Assembly (NCBI GenBank): GCA_026988015.1
Contig: JALSMA010000017.1
Coordinates: 53,768-117,767 of the forward strand
From: Desulfobulbaceae bacterium
Lineage (GTDB): Bacteria; Desulfobacterota; Desulfobulbia; Desulfobulbales; Desulfocapsaceae
Reading direction: 5' to 3'
Length of the DNA stretch: 64,000 nt
This document shows, one piece after another, positions 1 through 8,376 of this stretch (position 1 is its first letter; each line of letters opens with the position of its first letter). Below the pieces are notes generated by a model. The model worked only from the letters and a program-made list of their open reading frames with translations, ran no database searches and was not told the DNA's origin. A program made the translations under genes and the position numbers.

Positions 1-269
1 CAACCGATACATGCATCTTTGTCGTGTAGTACAATACCATCGTCACGCTGATAAATGCAGTCAACCGGACAGACAGCAATGCATGGTGCATCGGAACAGT
101 GCATACAGGCAACAGAGATGGATTTCTCTCCCGGCTGACCCTGGCCAATGGTTATTACCCGCCGTCGGTTTACTCCAACTGGGATATGGTTACCCTCTTT
201 ACAGGCTACTACACAGCCACTGCAGTCAATACAGCGTTCAATATCACATAAAAATTTCATGCGTCCCAT
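1..269 (-). CDS. fdhB: Formate dehydrogenase iron-sulfur (beta) subunit, N-terminal part (runs off the left edge)
   Basis: Electron-transfer subunit that would take electrons from the formate dehydrogenase catalytic subunit encoded just upstream in the same direction. About 89 residues are visible, starting MGRMKFLCDIERCIDCSGC, with ferredoxin cysteines in CIDCSGCVVAC and then CMHCSDAPCIAVCP, typical of the 4-cluster ferredoxin-like FdhB/HybA/DmsB family. The start ATG at 267-269 is preceded by an AGGAGG ribosome site (276-281), 12 bases after the fdhA stop codon. The C-terminal part and any membrane anchor or cytochrome partner lie outside the window, so whether the enzyme is membrane-bound or soluble periplasmic cannot be told. 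Confidence 0.93.
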   Translation of the reverse strand, partial: MGRMKFLCDIERCIDCSGCVVACKEGNHIPVGVNRRRVITIGQGQPGEKSISVACMHCSDAPCIAVCPVDCIYQRDDGIVLHDKDACIG

Positions 270-281
270 TTACTGTTCCTC

Positions 282-3074
282 CTAAGCTCGACTGATCTTA
301 CACAGACCATCTTTGGTTGCCTGAATCTGGGTAACAATGTCATAGCCGTAATTGGTACAGACATTGGCTGGTTCACCGCTGACATAAGGTTCATGTCCTG
401 CCGGATAGTTACCGGACAGTGATTCACCCATGAGGACGCCACCGAAATGGTATGGCATGAATATGGTGTGTTCATCAACCCGTTCAGTGAAAAAGGCTTT
501 CACCTTCACTTTACCGCCTTCCGGAGATTCGATCCAGATCATATCACCATCCCGTACGCCAAGATCATTACCGGTTTTCGGGTTAACCTCTGCGTACATT
601 TCCGGCTGAAGCTCAGCGAGGTACTTGTTACTTCGTGTCTCCGCGCCACCTCCCATGTGTTCAACCATACGACCCGTGGTGAGGACGAAGGGGAAGCTTT
701 TGGCAAGCTCCGGGCTTTGTTCACTCTTGAACCTGGTAAATACTCTAAAGTGATTAGGCTTATCTTCATAGGTCGGATATTTGGAAATGAGATCGGGTCG
801 TGGTGAATGGAGCGGTTCACGGTGGATGGGTATCTGATCCGGAAATGTCCAGACAACGCAACGGGCCCGGGCATTCCCGAATGGCGCCATACCGCGCCGT
901 AACGCTTCTTTAAGGGTTTTCTGGGAGAGATCAGTCTTCCAGTTGGTTCCTGGTACCACATCCTTAAATTCAGGATATCCGCCCTTGACTTCACTGCCGG
1001 GATTATAAACACCATCAGCAGCTAGCTGATTTTCAGTACGGCCGCTCATCTCATAGGTGTGTTCTATACCAAAGCGATTTCTGAATGGCAGGCCGCCCTT
1101 TGAGACAGGCTTTGACACATCATAGAGTATCGGGGTTCCTGGGTGCTCTTCTGTCCAGCAGGGCCATGGCATGCCGTAATAATCACCATTACAGGGACCG
1201 CCCTTGGCCTGTAAAGTGTCAATGTCAAAGGTGTGCCAGTTTTCCATGTGTTTTTTGATCCGTTCAGGGGTCTGACCATTGTATCCGATGGTAAGGGTTC
1301 CCCGGTTGATCTCACGGGTAATATCTTCTGGCACCTCTTTGATGTTTTTATAGAACTTGTCGGCAAAGCCGAGACGCTCTACCAGATCTTGCATGATGGT
1401 GTAATCGTCGCGACATCCGTTGATGGGATCAACGATTTTGTGACGCCACTGAATCTGGCGCGATGTTGATGTTACAGAGCCGGAGGTTTCGTACTGGCTT
1501 GAGCAGGGCAGCAAATATACATTGTCAGAGGTACAGGTGGCAGCTGCCATGGTCGGGAAGGGGTCGATGATTACAAAGAGATCGAGCTTGTTGTAGGCCT
1601 TCACCACCCTGTTGTATTGGGAGTTGGAGTTTGAACCACACCCCCACTGTATCATCGCCTTGATGGGGGTGTACTGTTCTATCTTCTCTTCTCCGAGGAC
1701 TCCCTCATACCAGCGGGACAAGGTAAAGCCCTTGGCATTCATCCATTTTTTTTCCTTGAATCTGGAGGCAATATAGTCGTACTCGACATCCCATACACGG
1801 CACCAGTGTTTCCAGGAGCCGTCTTTTAATCCGTAGTAACCTGGCAGGGTGTGAGAGAGGACGCACATATCAGTGGCACCCTGAACGTTGTCGTGGCCAC
1901 GGAAGATGTTAGTTCCGCCGCCTGATTTTCCCATATTTCCCAACACCAGTTGCAGGATGCAGAAGGCACGGGTAATGGAGGATCCAATGTGATGCTGGGT
2001 ACCGCCCATGCACCAGGTAAGGGATGTGGGGCGGTTGGTTGCAAGGATTTTCGCAACTTTTCTGGTCTGCACTGCTGGTATTCCGGTTACATTTTCAACC
2101 TCTTCAGGTGTGTACTGGCTGCAGCTTGCGGCCATTTCCGGAAATCCGGCAACCCGACTGCGGATAAATTCCTTGTCTTCCCAGCCTTTTTGAATAATCT
2201 CGTTGATCAGGCCCATGACAAAGATGCAGTCTGTTCCCGGACGAATCCTTACAAATTCATCAGCCTTGGCGGCCAGTTTGGTGAAACGTGGATCAACCAC
2301 AATGACGGGTGCGTTGTTCACCTCTTTGGCGTGGAGGATATGCTGCATGGACACCGGATGAGCTTCCGCAGCATTGGATCCTATGAAGATCATTGATTGT
2401 GCATGTCTCATGTCGTTGAGACTGTTGGTCATTGCACCGTAACCCCATGTATTGGCGACACCTGCCACCGTTGTGGAGTGTCAGATCCTGGCTTGGTGGT
2501 CAACGTTGTTCGACCCCCAGAATGCGGCAAATTTCCGTTGCAGATAGGCCATCTCGGTGGAGACTTTGGCGCTGCCGTTCAGGTGCAGAGCGTCAGGGCC
2601 GTCATTGTCTCGGATGGTCGTCAGCTTGCTGGCTATTTCATCCATGGCGGTATCCCAGGAGATTTTCTGCCACTTGCCATTCACCCGTTTCATGGGGTTT
2701 TTGAGACGCTTTTCAGAGGTGACCATGTCAATGGCAGAGGCACCTTTACAGCAGTAGCCGCCGCGACTGACAGGATGGTCCTGGGCCACTTCCTGTCTGA
2801 CCCAGACTCCGTTTTGGACTTCGGCGTTGATGCCGCAGCCTACAGCACAATGAGTGCAGATGGATCGAACCATTTTTGAGTTTGGATACGCGGCTTTGAC
2901 AGCTGCAGATGTGGCAGCTTTAGCGGTCATTCTGGTTGTCATGGCAGCGGTGGTCAGTGCAGCGGTGGCAGCAGAGAGTTTGAGAAAAGAACGTCTGGCA
3001 ACTTTGGGGTTTAGAGTTACTCTGCTGGTGGTTGTACCAACTGAAGAGGAGTTGCGAATTTTTCGTTGAGCCAT
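282..3074 (-). CDS. fdhA: Formate dehydrogenase catalytic subunit, selenocysteine-containing, Tat-exported
   Basis: Oxidises formate to CO2 at a Mo/W-bis(MGD) centre. The reading frame is interrupted only by TGA at 2481-2483, in the context QARI-TGA-HSTTVAG, exactly where FDH-N/FdhA enzymes carry the metal-ligating selenocysteine (here residue 198); it is read as Sec, not as a stop. Total about 930 residues. The N-terminus has a twin-arginine motif (RRSFLKL, residues 27-33) followed by a hydrophobic stretch, so the protein should be exported folded. A [4Fe-4S] site is seen at C73, C76, C80 and C108/109. The C-terminal molydopterin-dinucleotide domain runs through about residues 780-930. The start has a good AGGA/AGGAAAA ribosome site. 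It follows the small Tat peptide gene and precedes fdhB, forming an operon with TorD and a ferredoxin gene. Confidence 0.95.
2454..2483 (-). promoter_or_regulatory. Selenocysteine UGA and adjoining SECIS-like hairpin in fdhA
   Basis: Starting at the UGA, the mRNA can fold GACAC-U-CCAC-AACG-GUGG-CAG-GUGUC, a stem immediately 3' of the UGA with a small apical loop and a bulge, the position where bacterial SECIS elements are read by SelB. The flanking amino-acid match to other FDH proteins supports recoding. The hairpin is drawn by eye; its folding energy was not computed. Confidence 0.75.
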
Positions 3075-3097
3075 TTTCCTGGATCTCCTATTTTGGA

Positions 3098-3286
3098 TTA
3101 ACGAAGAGAGTCGTAATAGTCTTTAAAGGCCGCAGTTTTCTTGTAGAGTACTTCATTGGGATGCCTGGCAGCAGTTTTTTCTCCGGCCTGGGCCTGTTTT
3201 CCAATGAGTGCAGACCCGGCGACCATGGCAGTGGCTCCCAGTATCTGTTTGAGAAAGGAACGTCTCTTTTCATCGTCTTTTTTCAT
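3098..3286 (-). CDS. Small twin-arginine peptide of the formate dehydrogenase region
   Basis: A 62-residue protein beginning MKKDDEKRRSFLKQILG, with a clear Tat motif (RRSFLKQ) and a hydrophobic stretch ending around the AQAGEKTAA region, then only about 30 mature residues. Short Tat-targeted proteins of this kind are known next to formate dehydrogenase genes (the formate dehydrogenase region TAT target family). It lies between torD and fdhA, 23 bases upstream of fdhA, in the same operon. The role is unknown; it might be a small subunit or a piggy-back export partner, but that is inference. There is no cysteine in the mature part, so it is not an electron carrier by itself. Confidence 0.82.
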   Translation of the reverse strand: MKKDDEKRRSFLKQILGATAMVAGSALIGKQAQAGEKTAARHPNEVLYKKTAAFKDYYDSLR

Positions 3287-3308
3287 ATACTATCTCCCAT
3301 AATAGAGG

Positions 3309-3929
3309 TTACAAGTACCGTTCCTCAAAAAGACCCTGCTCAAGGTTGAGGTAGGAGCCAAGGAAGGCGATACATTTCTGATAAAACTCAGCCGCTGTAA
3401 TCGTATTGATACGTTCCTGGAGATTTTTCACCGTGGGAACAAGAAACTGCTGCAGGAGCTGTCTCTGCAGGTGTTCGGTATCTGCTCCTCCCTGCTGTTC
3501 CTGGATCAGCCTGATCATGACATCAAGCATGACCGCAAGGGAATCTTCCGGCTCACTTATGCCACTTTCCCGAATCAGTTTACCCTGTTTTAGAATATCT
3601 CTCAGGGTAACAAGACTGGGCCCAAAACTCTTGCCGTCAATGTAATAGGTGGCTGTCAGGGGGAGCAGATCCTGGCTGTATGGGTCCACAAAGAGCTGAT
3701 AATGCTCATTTTTTATCTGTTTCAGACTTTTGTGGGCCAGTATTTCATTAAGTTCCCGGGTTTTGCTGTCAAGATCGAGGTTGACCTGTTCTTTGTCCAG
3801 AGCAGCAAATATCCCGCGCCACCGGCTCAGCCTGTCAGCGTCAGGAACATCCTGAAAGAATGATTTGAGAAGATCCAGAAAACGAAGCCGCACCCGGCAG
3901 AGATCACGATCTGTAATGTCTGTCTGCAT
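3309..3929 (-). CDS. TorD/DmsD-family chaperone for formate dehydrogenase maturation
   Basis: A 206-residue, mostly helical protein with the TorD-family middle motif (HYQLFVDPY...LLPLTATYYIDGKSFG, residues about 76-105). These cytoplasmic chaperones bind the Tat signal of a molybdoenzyme and hold it until its cofactor is inserted. The gene lies 2 bases after the ferredoxin gene stop and just upstream of the small Tat peptide and fdhA, so FdhA (and perhaps the small peptide) is the likely client. Length fits the family. There is no sign of damage. Confidence 0.88.
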   Translation of the reverse strand: MQTDITDRDLCRVRLRFLDLLKSFFQDVPDADRLSRWRGIFAALDKEQVNLDLDSKTRELNEILAHKSLKQIKNEHYQLFVDPYSQDLLPLTATYYIDGKSFGPSLVTLRDILKQGKLIRESGISEPEDSLAVMLDVMIRLIQEQQGGADTEHLQRQLLQQFLVPTVKNLQERINTITAAEFYQKCIAFLGSYLNLEQGLFEERYL

Positions 3930-3931
3930 AG

Positions 3932-5800
3932 TTATTTCTCATGAGATTCATAGAGAGTAGCCACCCGGCAACTATCACAGTATGAGAGGAGGTTATCCTC
4001 AGGGTTCCACATTTGTTTTGCCGAGAGAATGGCAATTACCTTCTCCAGTGATTTTCTGGTACCAAATACTTTGCCACAACCCTTGCATCTGGCAGGCTCA
4101 GCCCGGGCAATAATTTTTTCCCTGAAAAAATTATCATCCAAGGAGATACCTTTTCGGGTGGAAAGGACATCCTCAGGGCAGACTGTGATACAGATCCCGC
4201 ACTGTACGCAGAGGGCCGGAGTATGATTTAGGGTGTAAGAGCTGCTGTCTGCAATGAGTGCTTCAACACGGCATTCGGCTACACAGGCGAGGCACTGGGT
4301 GCACCCGTTTTCGTCACAGAGGACTTCACCAAAATCCTCCGTATGTACGCCTTGGGATATGGCAGATGTTTCATTGCTTTGCTGCATGATAAACGTTATG
4401 ATGTCAAGGAGTTTCGTTCTGCGGTTGCTGTATGAAAAATCATGATAACAAGTCACTGTGCTGTCGAATTCGTGGTCTGTCGCAAGAAAAGAGTGGAGCT
4501 TGCCCGGAGGCATCAGGTTCACGGGTTGTTGTCCCTGAAGGGCCTGGAGCAACGCATTGCTGAACTGTGCCTGCCTGGATAATTCGCAGTCTTTCTCTCC
4601 AAGAATAACGATTCTTCCTGCCCCCATGGCCCGGAGCAGGAGGATGTGCATGGCATGGAGTGCTGCCGGCTGTGGGTGTTCCAGAAAAAAAACACCGTTC
4701 TGCTTCTCCCTGGGGTTGTACCACCAGTATCTGTGCAGAGACTGTTCTGTTCCAAGGACGATGGTTGTGCCGGGGGGCAGAGGAAATGACCGGAAGTATT
4801 CCAGAAACCGGATGTCATCAAAACGTTTATATTGCAGCGCTCCGGTGGGGCAGCTGCTGAGGCAGGCCCCGCACTCAACGCAGAAGAGGTGGTTGATTTC
4901 CACACTGTTCCTGCTTTGGTTTATTGCACTGTGTTGACAGGCATCCATGCAGACACTGCAGCCAGTCTGCAGTTTGGGGCTGTATTGGCAGATCGGGGCG
5001 CTCCATTCGATAACTTCTTCCACCTCAGCGTCAAAAATGGTCTTGAAAAAGGAGTTGAGGGTGGCTTCCGAGTAGATATTGTCTTTCTGGCGAGGCAGAT
5101 CGGGTTTGGCACTGCCAAGAAGGAGCAGGGCAGGTGTTATGAGTTCCCGTTTCTCTACACTGTGGAGGTCAATGGCACCGTCACTGCAGGCGGAGACACA
5201 CTCATTGCAGAAGCTGCAGAGTGAAAAATCAAGGAAGAGCGTTTCGGTAAGGCACTGTTCGGGACAACTTGTGCCACAGGAACCGCAATAGGTACAGCGG
5301 TTTATGTCAACGGGTTGTCTGACATTGAAGCTGAGTCTAAAGCCTTTTTGGACTGCGTCAATCTGGAGATCCACAGCAGTTGTCAGGGTAGGATCGTAGT
5401 AATCAAGAAGGATGGGGGTGATTTGGAGTAATGCGTCGTATGTTTCAAGAAAGTTGTGTAAGGTTTCAGGCTTGTTGCCAAGGACTGTGATGCATCTGTC
5501 TGCTTCCAGGGTGTAGGATCTGAAGGACTGACTGTTGTAACGAAATAATTCGGCTCTGGCAAGGGCAGCTAGGGCGCCAGTGTCGAAGGCAGCCAAATCG
5601 CCGTTGAGCTGCAGTGTGACTGAGAGCGGGAAGGGGGAATCTTGAGAGCCTGCAGGGAATCCACCCGAAAGAAGGATGTTTTTACCGGAAAGTTGTTCGG
5701 CGCTGAATTTGCCGCCAGGATGTGTTTTGCAGGGTGTAGAAAAAAAGTCTGCAGATGCTCCTGTGCCAGAAGAGAGAAAGTATCCAGAATAGTGACTCAT
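3932..5800 (-). CDS. Multi-cluster ferredoxin-type protein of the formate dehydrogenase locus
   Basis: A 622-residue cytoplasmic protein with no signal peptide and many ferredoxin-like cysteine groups. There are two near residues 168-210 (CTYCGSCGTSCP, CSFCNECVSACS), further ones near 283 (CSVCMDAC) and 308 (CVECGACLSSCP), and two near 505-545 (CTQCLACVAEC, CVQCGICITVCP). A C-terminal pair (CKGCG and YCDSC) looks like a zinc- or iron-binding knuckle. It could carry six 4Fe-4S clusters. Similar iron-sulfur proteins accompany Tat-exported FDH and TorD genes in other proteobacteria. It heads the operon, with a promoter at 5859-5889. The function is unproven; supplying electrons or sulfur to cofactor maturation is a guess. 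Confidence 0.8.
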   Translation of the reverse strand: MSHYSGYFLSSGTGASADFFSTPCKTHPGGKFSAEQLSGKNILLSGGFPAGSQDSPFPLSVTLQLNGDLAAFDTGALAALARAELFRYNSQSFRSYTLEADRCITVLGNKPETLHNFLETYDALLQITPILLDYYDPTLTTAVDLQIDAVQKGFRLSFNVRQPVDINRCTYCGSCGTSCPEQCLTETLFLDFSLCSFCNECVSACSDGAIDLHSVEKRELITPALLLLGSAKPDLPRQKDNIYSEATLNSFFKTIFDAEVEEVIEWSAPICQYSPKLQTGCSVCMDACQHSAINQSRNSVEINHLFCVECGACLSSCPTGALQYKRFDDIRFLEYFRSFPLPPGTTIVLGTEQSLHRYWWYNPREKQNGVFFLEHPQPAALHAMHILLLRAMGAGRIVILGEKDCELSRQAQFSNALLQALQGQQPVNLMPPGKLHSFLATDHEFDSTVTCYHDFSYSNRRTKLLDIITFIMQQSNETSAISQGVHTEDFGEVLCDENGCTQCLACVAECRVEALIADSSSYTLNHTPALCVQCGICITVCPEDVLSTRKGISLDDNFFREKIIARAEPARCKGCGKVFGTRKSLEKVIAILSAKQMWNPEDNLLSYCDSCRVATLYESHEK

Positions 5801-5858
5801 TTAGTGTTCTTCCACATTGGTTAACAGCAGAGCATTTGCAAACTGATGAAATGTTAAT

Positions 5859-5889
5859 ATACAATATCCTGTATCGGGGCTTGAGTCAA
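5859..5889 (-). promoter_or_regulatory. Predicted promoter with overlapping palindrome for the fdh operon
   Basis: On the minus strand TTGACT (5884-5889) and TATTGT (5861-5866) are separated by 17 bases, about 60 bases upstream of the ferredoxin-gene start. A palindrome ATACA-N6-TGTAT (5859-5874) covers the -10 element, which suggests an operator. A similar ATACT-N6-AGTAT palindrome overlaps the -10 of the AOR gene. The promoter is by eye and the regulator is unknown. Confidence 0.5.
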
Positions 5890-5914
5890 AGTTTTAGTAG
5901 TTTTTGATCTTTTT

Positions 5915-6352
5915 ATGCCGTCATCAAATATAAATTTTAAAATAAATATGGATTTCCAGAAGAGTGTGCACCCCCTGAAGCTAAAAAAGCTGCAGGAGAT
6001 GGCACAGGTAAAATATCACCGGTGCCTCAAGCGTTACGGCCTTGCTCTGAGTGAGTGGCAGGAATGCCAGAAGCCTTATTCCATTGATGATAATCTTCGG
6101 CAGTATGAGGTCTCAAGCAGGATTCTGTCCGAAGAACTCCAGAAACAGCTTGAGCTGGTCAGAGATCTCCAGGAGAGATTGGAAAAGGTGTTGACTACCA
6201 TGGAAACTTTGAAAAAGAATCCGGAGCAGATTACCATGCTTCATGCCGAGGAAATTGAGATGGCGCGGGAGCGGATGGAAGAGGCCCACAGGGAACTCAT
6301 GGTAGCGGAGAAACGCTGTGAGGAACTGGAAAACTATTTTGATCCCGGTTGA
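5915..6352 (+). CDS. Conserved-looking coiled-coil protein of unknown function
   Basis: A 145-residue charged protein with no signal peptide and no transmembrane segment. From about residue 55 to the end it is rich in Glu, Lys, Leu and Arg in heptad-like spacing (for example LEKVLTTMETLKKN, EEIEMARERMEEAH), so a long coiled coil is likely. A later ATG at residue 12 (NMDFQK) is an alternative start. It lies divergent from the fdh operon and 73 bases before fdhD. I do not recognise the family; the link to FDH is only by position. Confidence 0.6.
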   Translation: MPSSNINFKINMDFQKSVHPLKLKKLQEMAQVKYHRCLKRYGLALSEWQECQKPYSIDDNLRQYEVSSRILSEELQKQLELVRDLQERLEKVLTTMETLKKNPEQITMLHAEEIEMARERMEEAHRELMVAEKRCEELENYFDPG

Positions 6353-6425
6353 TTTCAGCTGGTGTGTTGCGTCCCGGGAAGATAGACAGGGAAGTGACAA
6401 ATAATAACTTAATATAACCTGGTAC

Positions 6426-7211
6426 TTGAATTTGGAACATATTGACAGTGCGGTGACCTTACAGCAGAAGACTGTGGTAATTACCACAGATGGCCGGGAG
6501 GAAAGAGAGGAAACCCTGGCCATTGAAGTGCCTTATAAGGTAGCTTTAAATGATGAGGAAATTGGTGCGTCCATGGTTCTGGCCACCGGACTGGAGGAAT
6601 TTGGGGCAGGATTTCTCTTTGGGCAGGGGTATGTGACAAAGCCGGGACAGGTACGTGAGGTTCTTGTCTGTCCCGATGGGCGCATTTCGGTGCATGCAGA
6701 CGTGGAAGAGGGCAGTGCACCCAAAGAGGTGATAATCACCTCCGGGTGTGGCGGCACTGGAAAAATATCTAGGGAGATGCTGGAAGGTGCCTTTGATCCG
6801 TTGCAGGAGTGCAGTATAACCTTTGACGAGGTGGGTAGGTTTATCCGTGAAATGCTGCAAAAATCTCCTCTGGGACCGGCAACACACTGTATTCATGGTT
6901 GTGGACTCTGGGCAGACGGCAGAATGCAGGGGTTTTATGAAGATGTGGGGCGCCACAATGCAGTGGATAAGGTTATCGGAGCAATTCTTATGGAAAAAAT
7001 TCCTGCCAGGGGAGCAATCTATACCACAGGTCGTCTGACTTCAGATATGGTGCTGAAGTGTGCCCGCATCGGTATTCCTATTGTGATGTCCAGAACTTCT
7101 CCGTCTTCCCTTGGGCTGGCTATTGCCAGAAGAGCCGGGGTGACTTTGATCGGTTATGCCAGGCCTGGACGACTGAATGTGTTTAACGCACCGCAACGGG
7201 TTGTGGCCTAG
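6426..7211 (+). CDS. fdhD: FdhD, sulfur carrier/formate dehydrogenase accessory protein
   Basis: FdhD transfers sulfur from a cysteine desulfurase to the molybdenum cofactor of formate dehydrogenase. The 261-residue protein shows family segments: EVPYKVALN near residue 35, GFLFGQGY near 63, YEDVGRHNAVDKVIGA near 171-186, TTGRLTSDMVLK and a C-terminal IGYARPGRLNVF. The usual double-cysteine loop (CxxC) reads SGCGGTG here, with only C108, while C155 and C159 occur nearby (THCIHGCG). The start is TTG at 6426, because the first in-frame ATG is 50 codons in; no strong ribosome site is visible. The stop overlaps that of cbiL by 4 bases, tail to tail. Confidence 0.93.
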   Translation: MNLEHIDSAVTLQQKTVVITTDGREEREETLAIEVPYKVALNDEEIGASMVLATGLEEFGAGFLFGQGYVTKPGQVREVLVCPDGRISVHADVEEGSAPKEVIITSGCGGTGKISREMLEGAFDPLQECSITFDEVGRFIREMLQKSPLGPATHCIHGCGLWADGRMQGFYEDVGRHNAVDKVIGAILMEKIPARGAIYTTGRLTSDMVLKCARIGIPIVMSRTSPSSLGLAIARRAGVTLIGYARPGRLNVFNAPQRVVA

Positions 7212-7933
7212 CTTTTGCGAACCACCAGGGTTGAAAAGTAGTGGAGATCCATGCCGACCGTAGCCCTTACATCGTGATGAACCCGCTCTCCTTTCATACT
7301 GGTTCGCTCCACGAGCACTGCATTGTCAAGGAGGTCCAGCTCTTCTAGGAGTGGCACCATGCGATCCATGGCCTTGTAGACCTTCATAAAGACAACAGCT
7401 TCAAACTGCTGCAGGATATCCTTAATCTTATCGCTTTCAAAAATAGCCGGAATGACGGCCACCCTGTCATCACCAAGACAGATTGGAGTGTTGGCAGCAG
7501 CTGCAGTTGCGCCAATGGCTGATATCCCGGGAATCACTGTTATGGAGGTCTCCGGGTTTAACTGCAGCAGGGTCTCGTAAACATAGAATCCGGTGCAGTA
7601 GATTGCTGGGTCGCCAAGGGTTGGCAGGGCAACATCAAGGCCATTGTTCAACTGCTCATTGATGAGCGTGGCAGCTTCCTGCCACGCTTTTTGTACCTCC
7701 GGATCCGGGATCTTTCCCATATGGATCTTTTTCATGGGGAAGTGGTGAATTAGGATCGTTTTATCTTTTGGATCAACGGAACCACTGGCAATGGAAAGGG
7801 CAGTGGAGTTACCGTCTTTCTGGGCGGCAGGGGTGAGCCAGACCGGGCAGTTCTTTAAAACCCGTACAGCTTTCAAGGTTATGAGCTCCGGGTCACCGGG
7901 ACCAACTCCCACTATGTGAAATGTTCCTTTCAT
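7208..7933 (-). CDS. cbiL: Cobalt-factor II / precorrin-2 C20-methyltransferase
   Basis: Uses S-adenosylmethionine to methylate C20 of the corrin precursor in cobalamin synthesis. The family signature FHIVGVGPGDPELITLKA is at the N-terminus, with ALPTLGDPAIYCTGFYV (about residues 95-111) and VIPGISAIGATAAAA (about 124-138). The start is ATG at 7931-7933, giving 241 residues; the frame stays open upstream, but that extension would run through the riboswitch terminator and lacks family similarity. The gene stands alone behind a cobalamin riboswitch, so it should be repressed when B12 is plentiful. In the anaerobic pathway the substrate is cobalt-factor II (CbiL) rather than metal-free precorrin-2 (CobI); sequence alone does not prove which. 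Confidence 0.92.
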   Translation of the reverse strand: MKGTFHIVGVGPGDPELITLKAVRVLKNCPVWLTPAAQKDGNSTALSIASGSVDPKDKTILIHHFPMKKIHMGKIPDPEVQKAWQEAATLINEQLNNGLDVALPTLGDPAIYCTGFYVYETLLQLNPETSITVIPGISAIGATAAAANTPICLGDDRVAVIPAIFESDKIKDILQQFEAVVFMKVYKAMDRMVPLLEELDLLDNAVLVERTSMKGERVHHDVRATVGMDLHYFSTLVVRKS

Positions 7934-7974
7934 GAGTATCTGATACAGCCTTGTCTTAAGGTGAGAAAGCCGGG

Positions 7975-8012
7975 CAAAAAAATCCCCGGACCAAAAATAT
8001 TGATCCGGGGAT
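7975..8012 (-). terminator. Rho-independent terminator of the cobalamin riboswitch (expression platform)
   Basis: Reading the minus strand, ATCCCCGGATC (8002-8012) pairs with GGTCCGGGGAT (7982-7992) across a 9-base A/T-rich loop, followed by a run of seven T (7976-7982). It sits between the riboswitch aptamer and the cbiL ATG, so ligand binding probably stops transcription here. Confidence 0.88.
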
Positions 8013-8079
8013 GCCCTTTTTCCTCGAATTGCCACAACCCTCCTTGTCCACGGGAGATTTGTATGATCAGCAAATGTTC

Positions 8080-8240
8080 ATTCAGGTAGGTCTTCTGGCT
8101 CCCGGATCATCCTACAGATTACACCTTCCCGACAGTTAAGCCAGTGGTATGAACGTAATCTTCGTCCCCGGTTACAGCGGCGGGCCCGTTCCGGATTTAC
8201 ACCGGATTCCCATTTAAGCCCCTAAAGGAGCGCCTGATAG
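8080..8240 (-). ncRNA. Cobalamin (B12) riboswitch upstream of cbiL
   Basis: The minus strand carries the B12-box GAGCCAGAAGACCTACC (8085-8101), the core segments GGGAATCCGGTGTAAATCC (around 8190-8212), CGCCGCTGTAACCGGGGACG (about 8165-8184) and ACCACTGGC (about 8139-8147). A CCTGA/TCAGG closing stem joins the two ends. These are the ordered conserved parts of the cobalamin aptamer. Together with the downstream terminator it forms an OFF switch for cbiL. Confidence 0.95.
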
Positions 8241-8250
8241 TAACGCGGCA

Positions 8251-8279
8251 ACCATAACCGGAAAGGATAAATACGTCAA
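8251..8279 (-). promoter_or_regulatory. Predicted sigma-70-type promoter for the riboswitch-cbiL transcript
   Basis: On the minus strand TTGACG (8274-8279) and TATGGT (8251-8256) are spaced by 17 bases, and the aptamer starts about 10 bases downstream of the -10. The position is exactly where a riboswitch leader promoter should be. The stretch 8280-8376 up to mocA shows no gene. Confidence 0.65.
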
Positions 8280-8376
8280 CTGTGGAGAGAGTTGTTCCTG
8301 CTGTAATACTAAACCCGTGAGTACTCAATTGTGATTCTTTCCGGCTGTTAGTTCTGTTCAGGAAGAAGAAAGATTA

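Noticed and set aside
2481..2483. TGA splitting the formate dehydrogenase gene as a frameshift or pseudogene
   Set aside because: The frame continues unchanged, the surrounding residues match FDH enzymes, and Sec is expected exactly there.
7934..8035. A 34-residue N-terminal extension of cbiL
   Set aside because: It would be translated from the riboswitch terminator region and has no similarity to the family; the methyltransferase signature begins right after ATG 7933.
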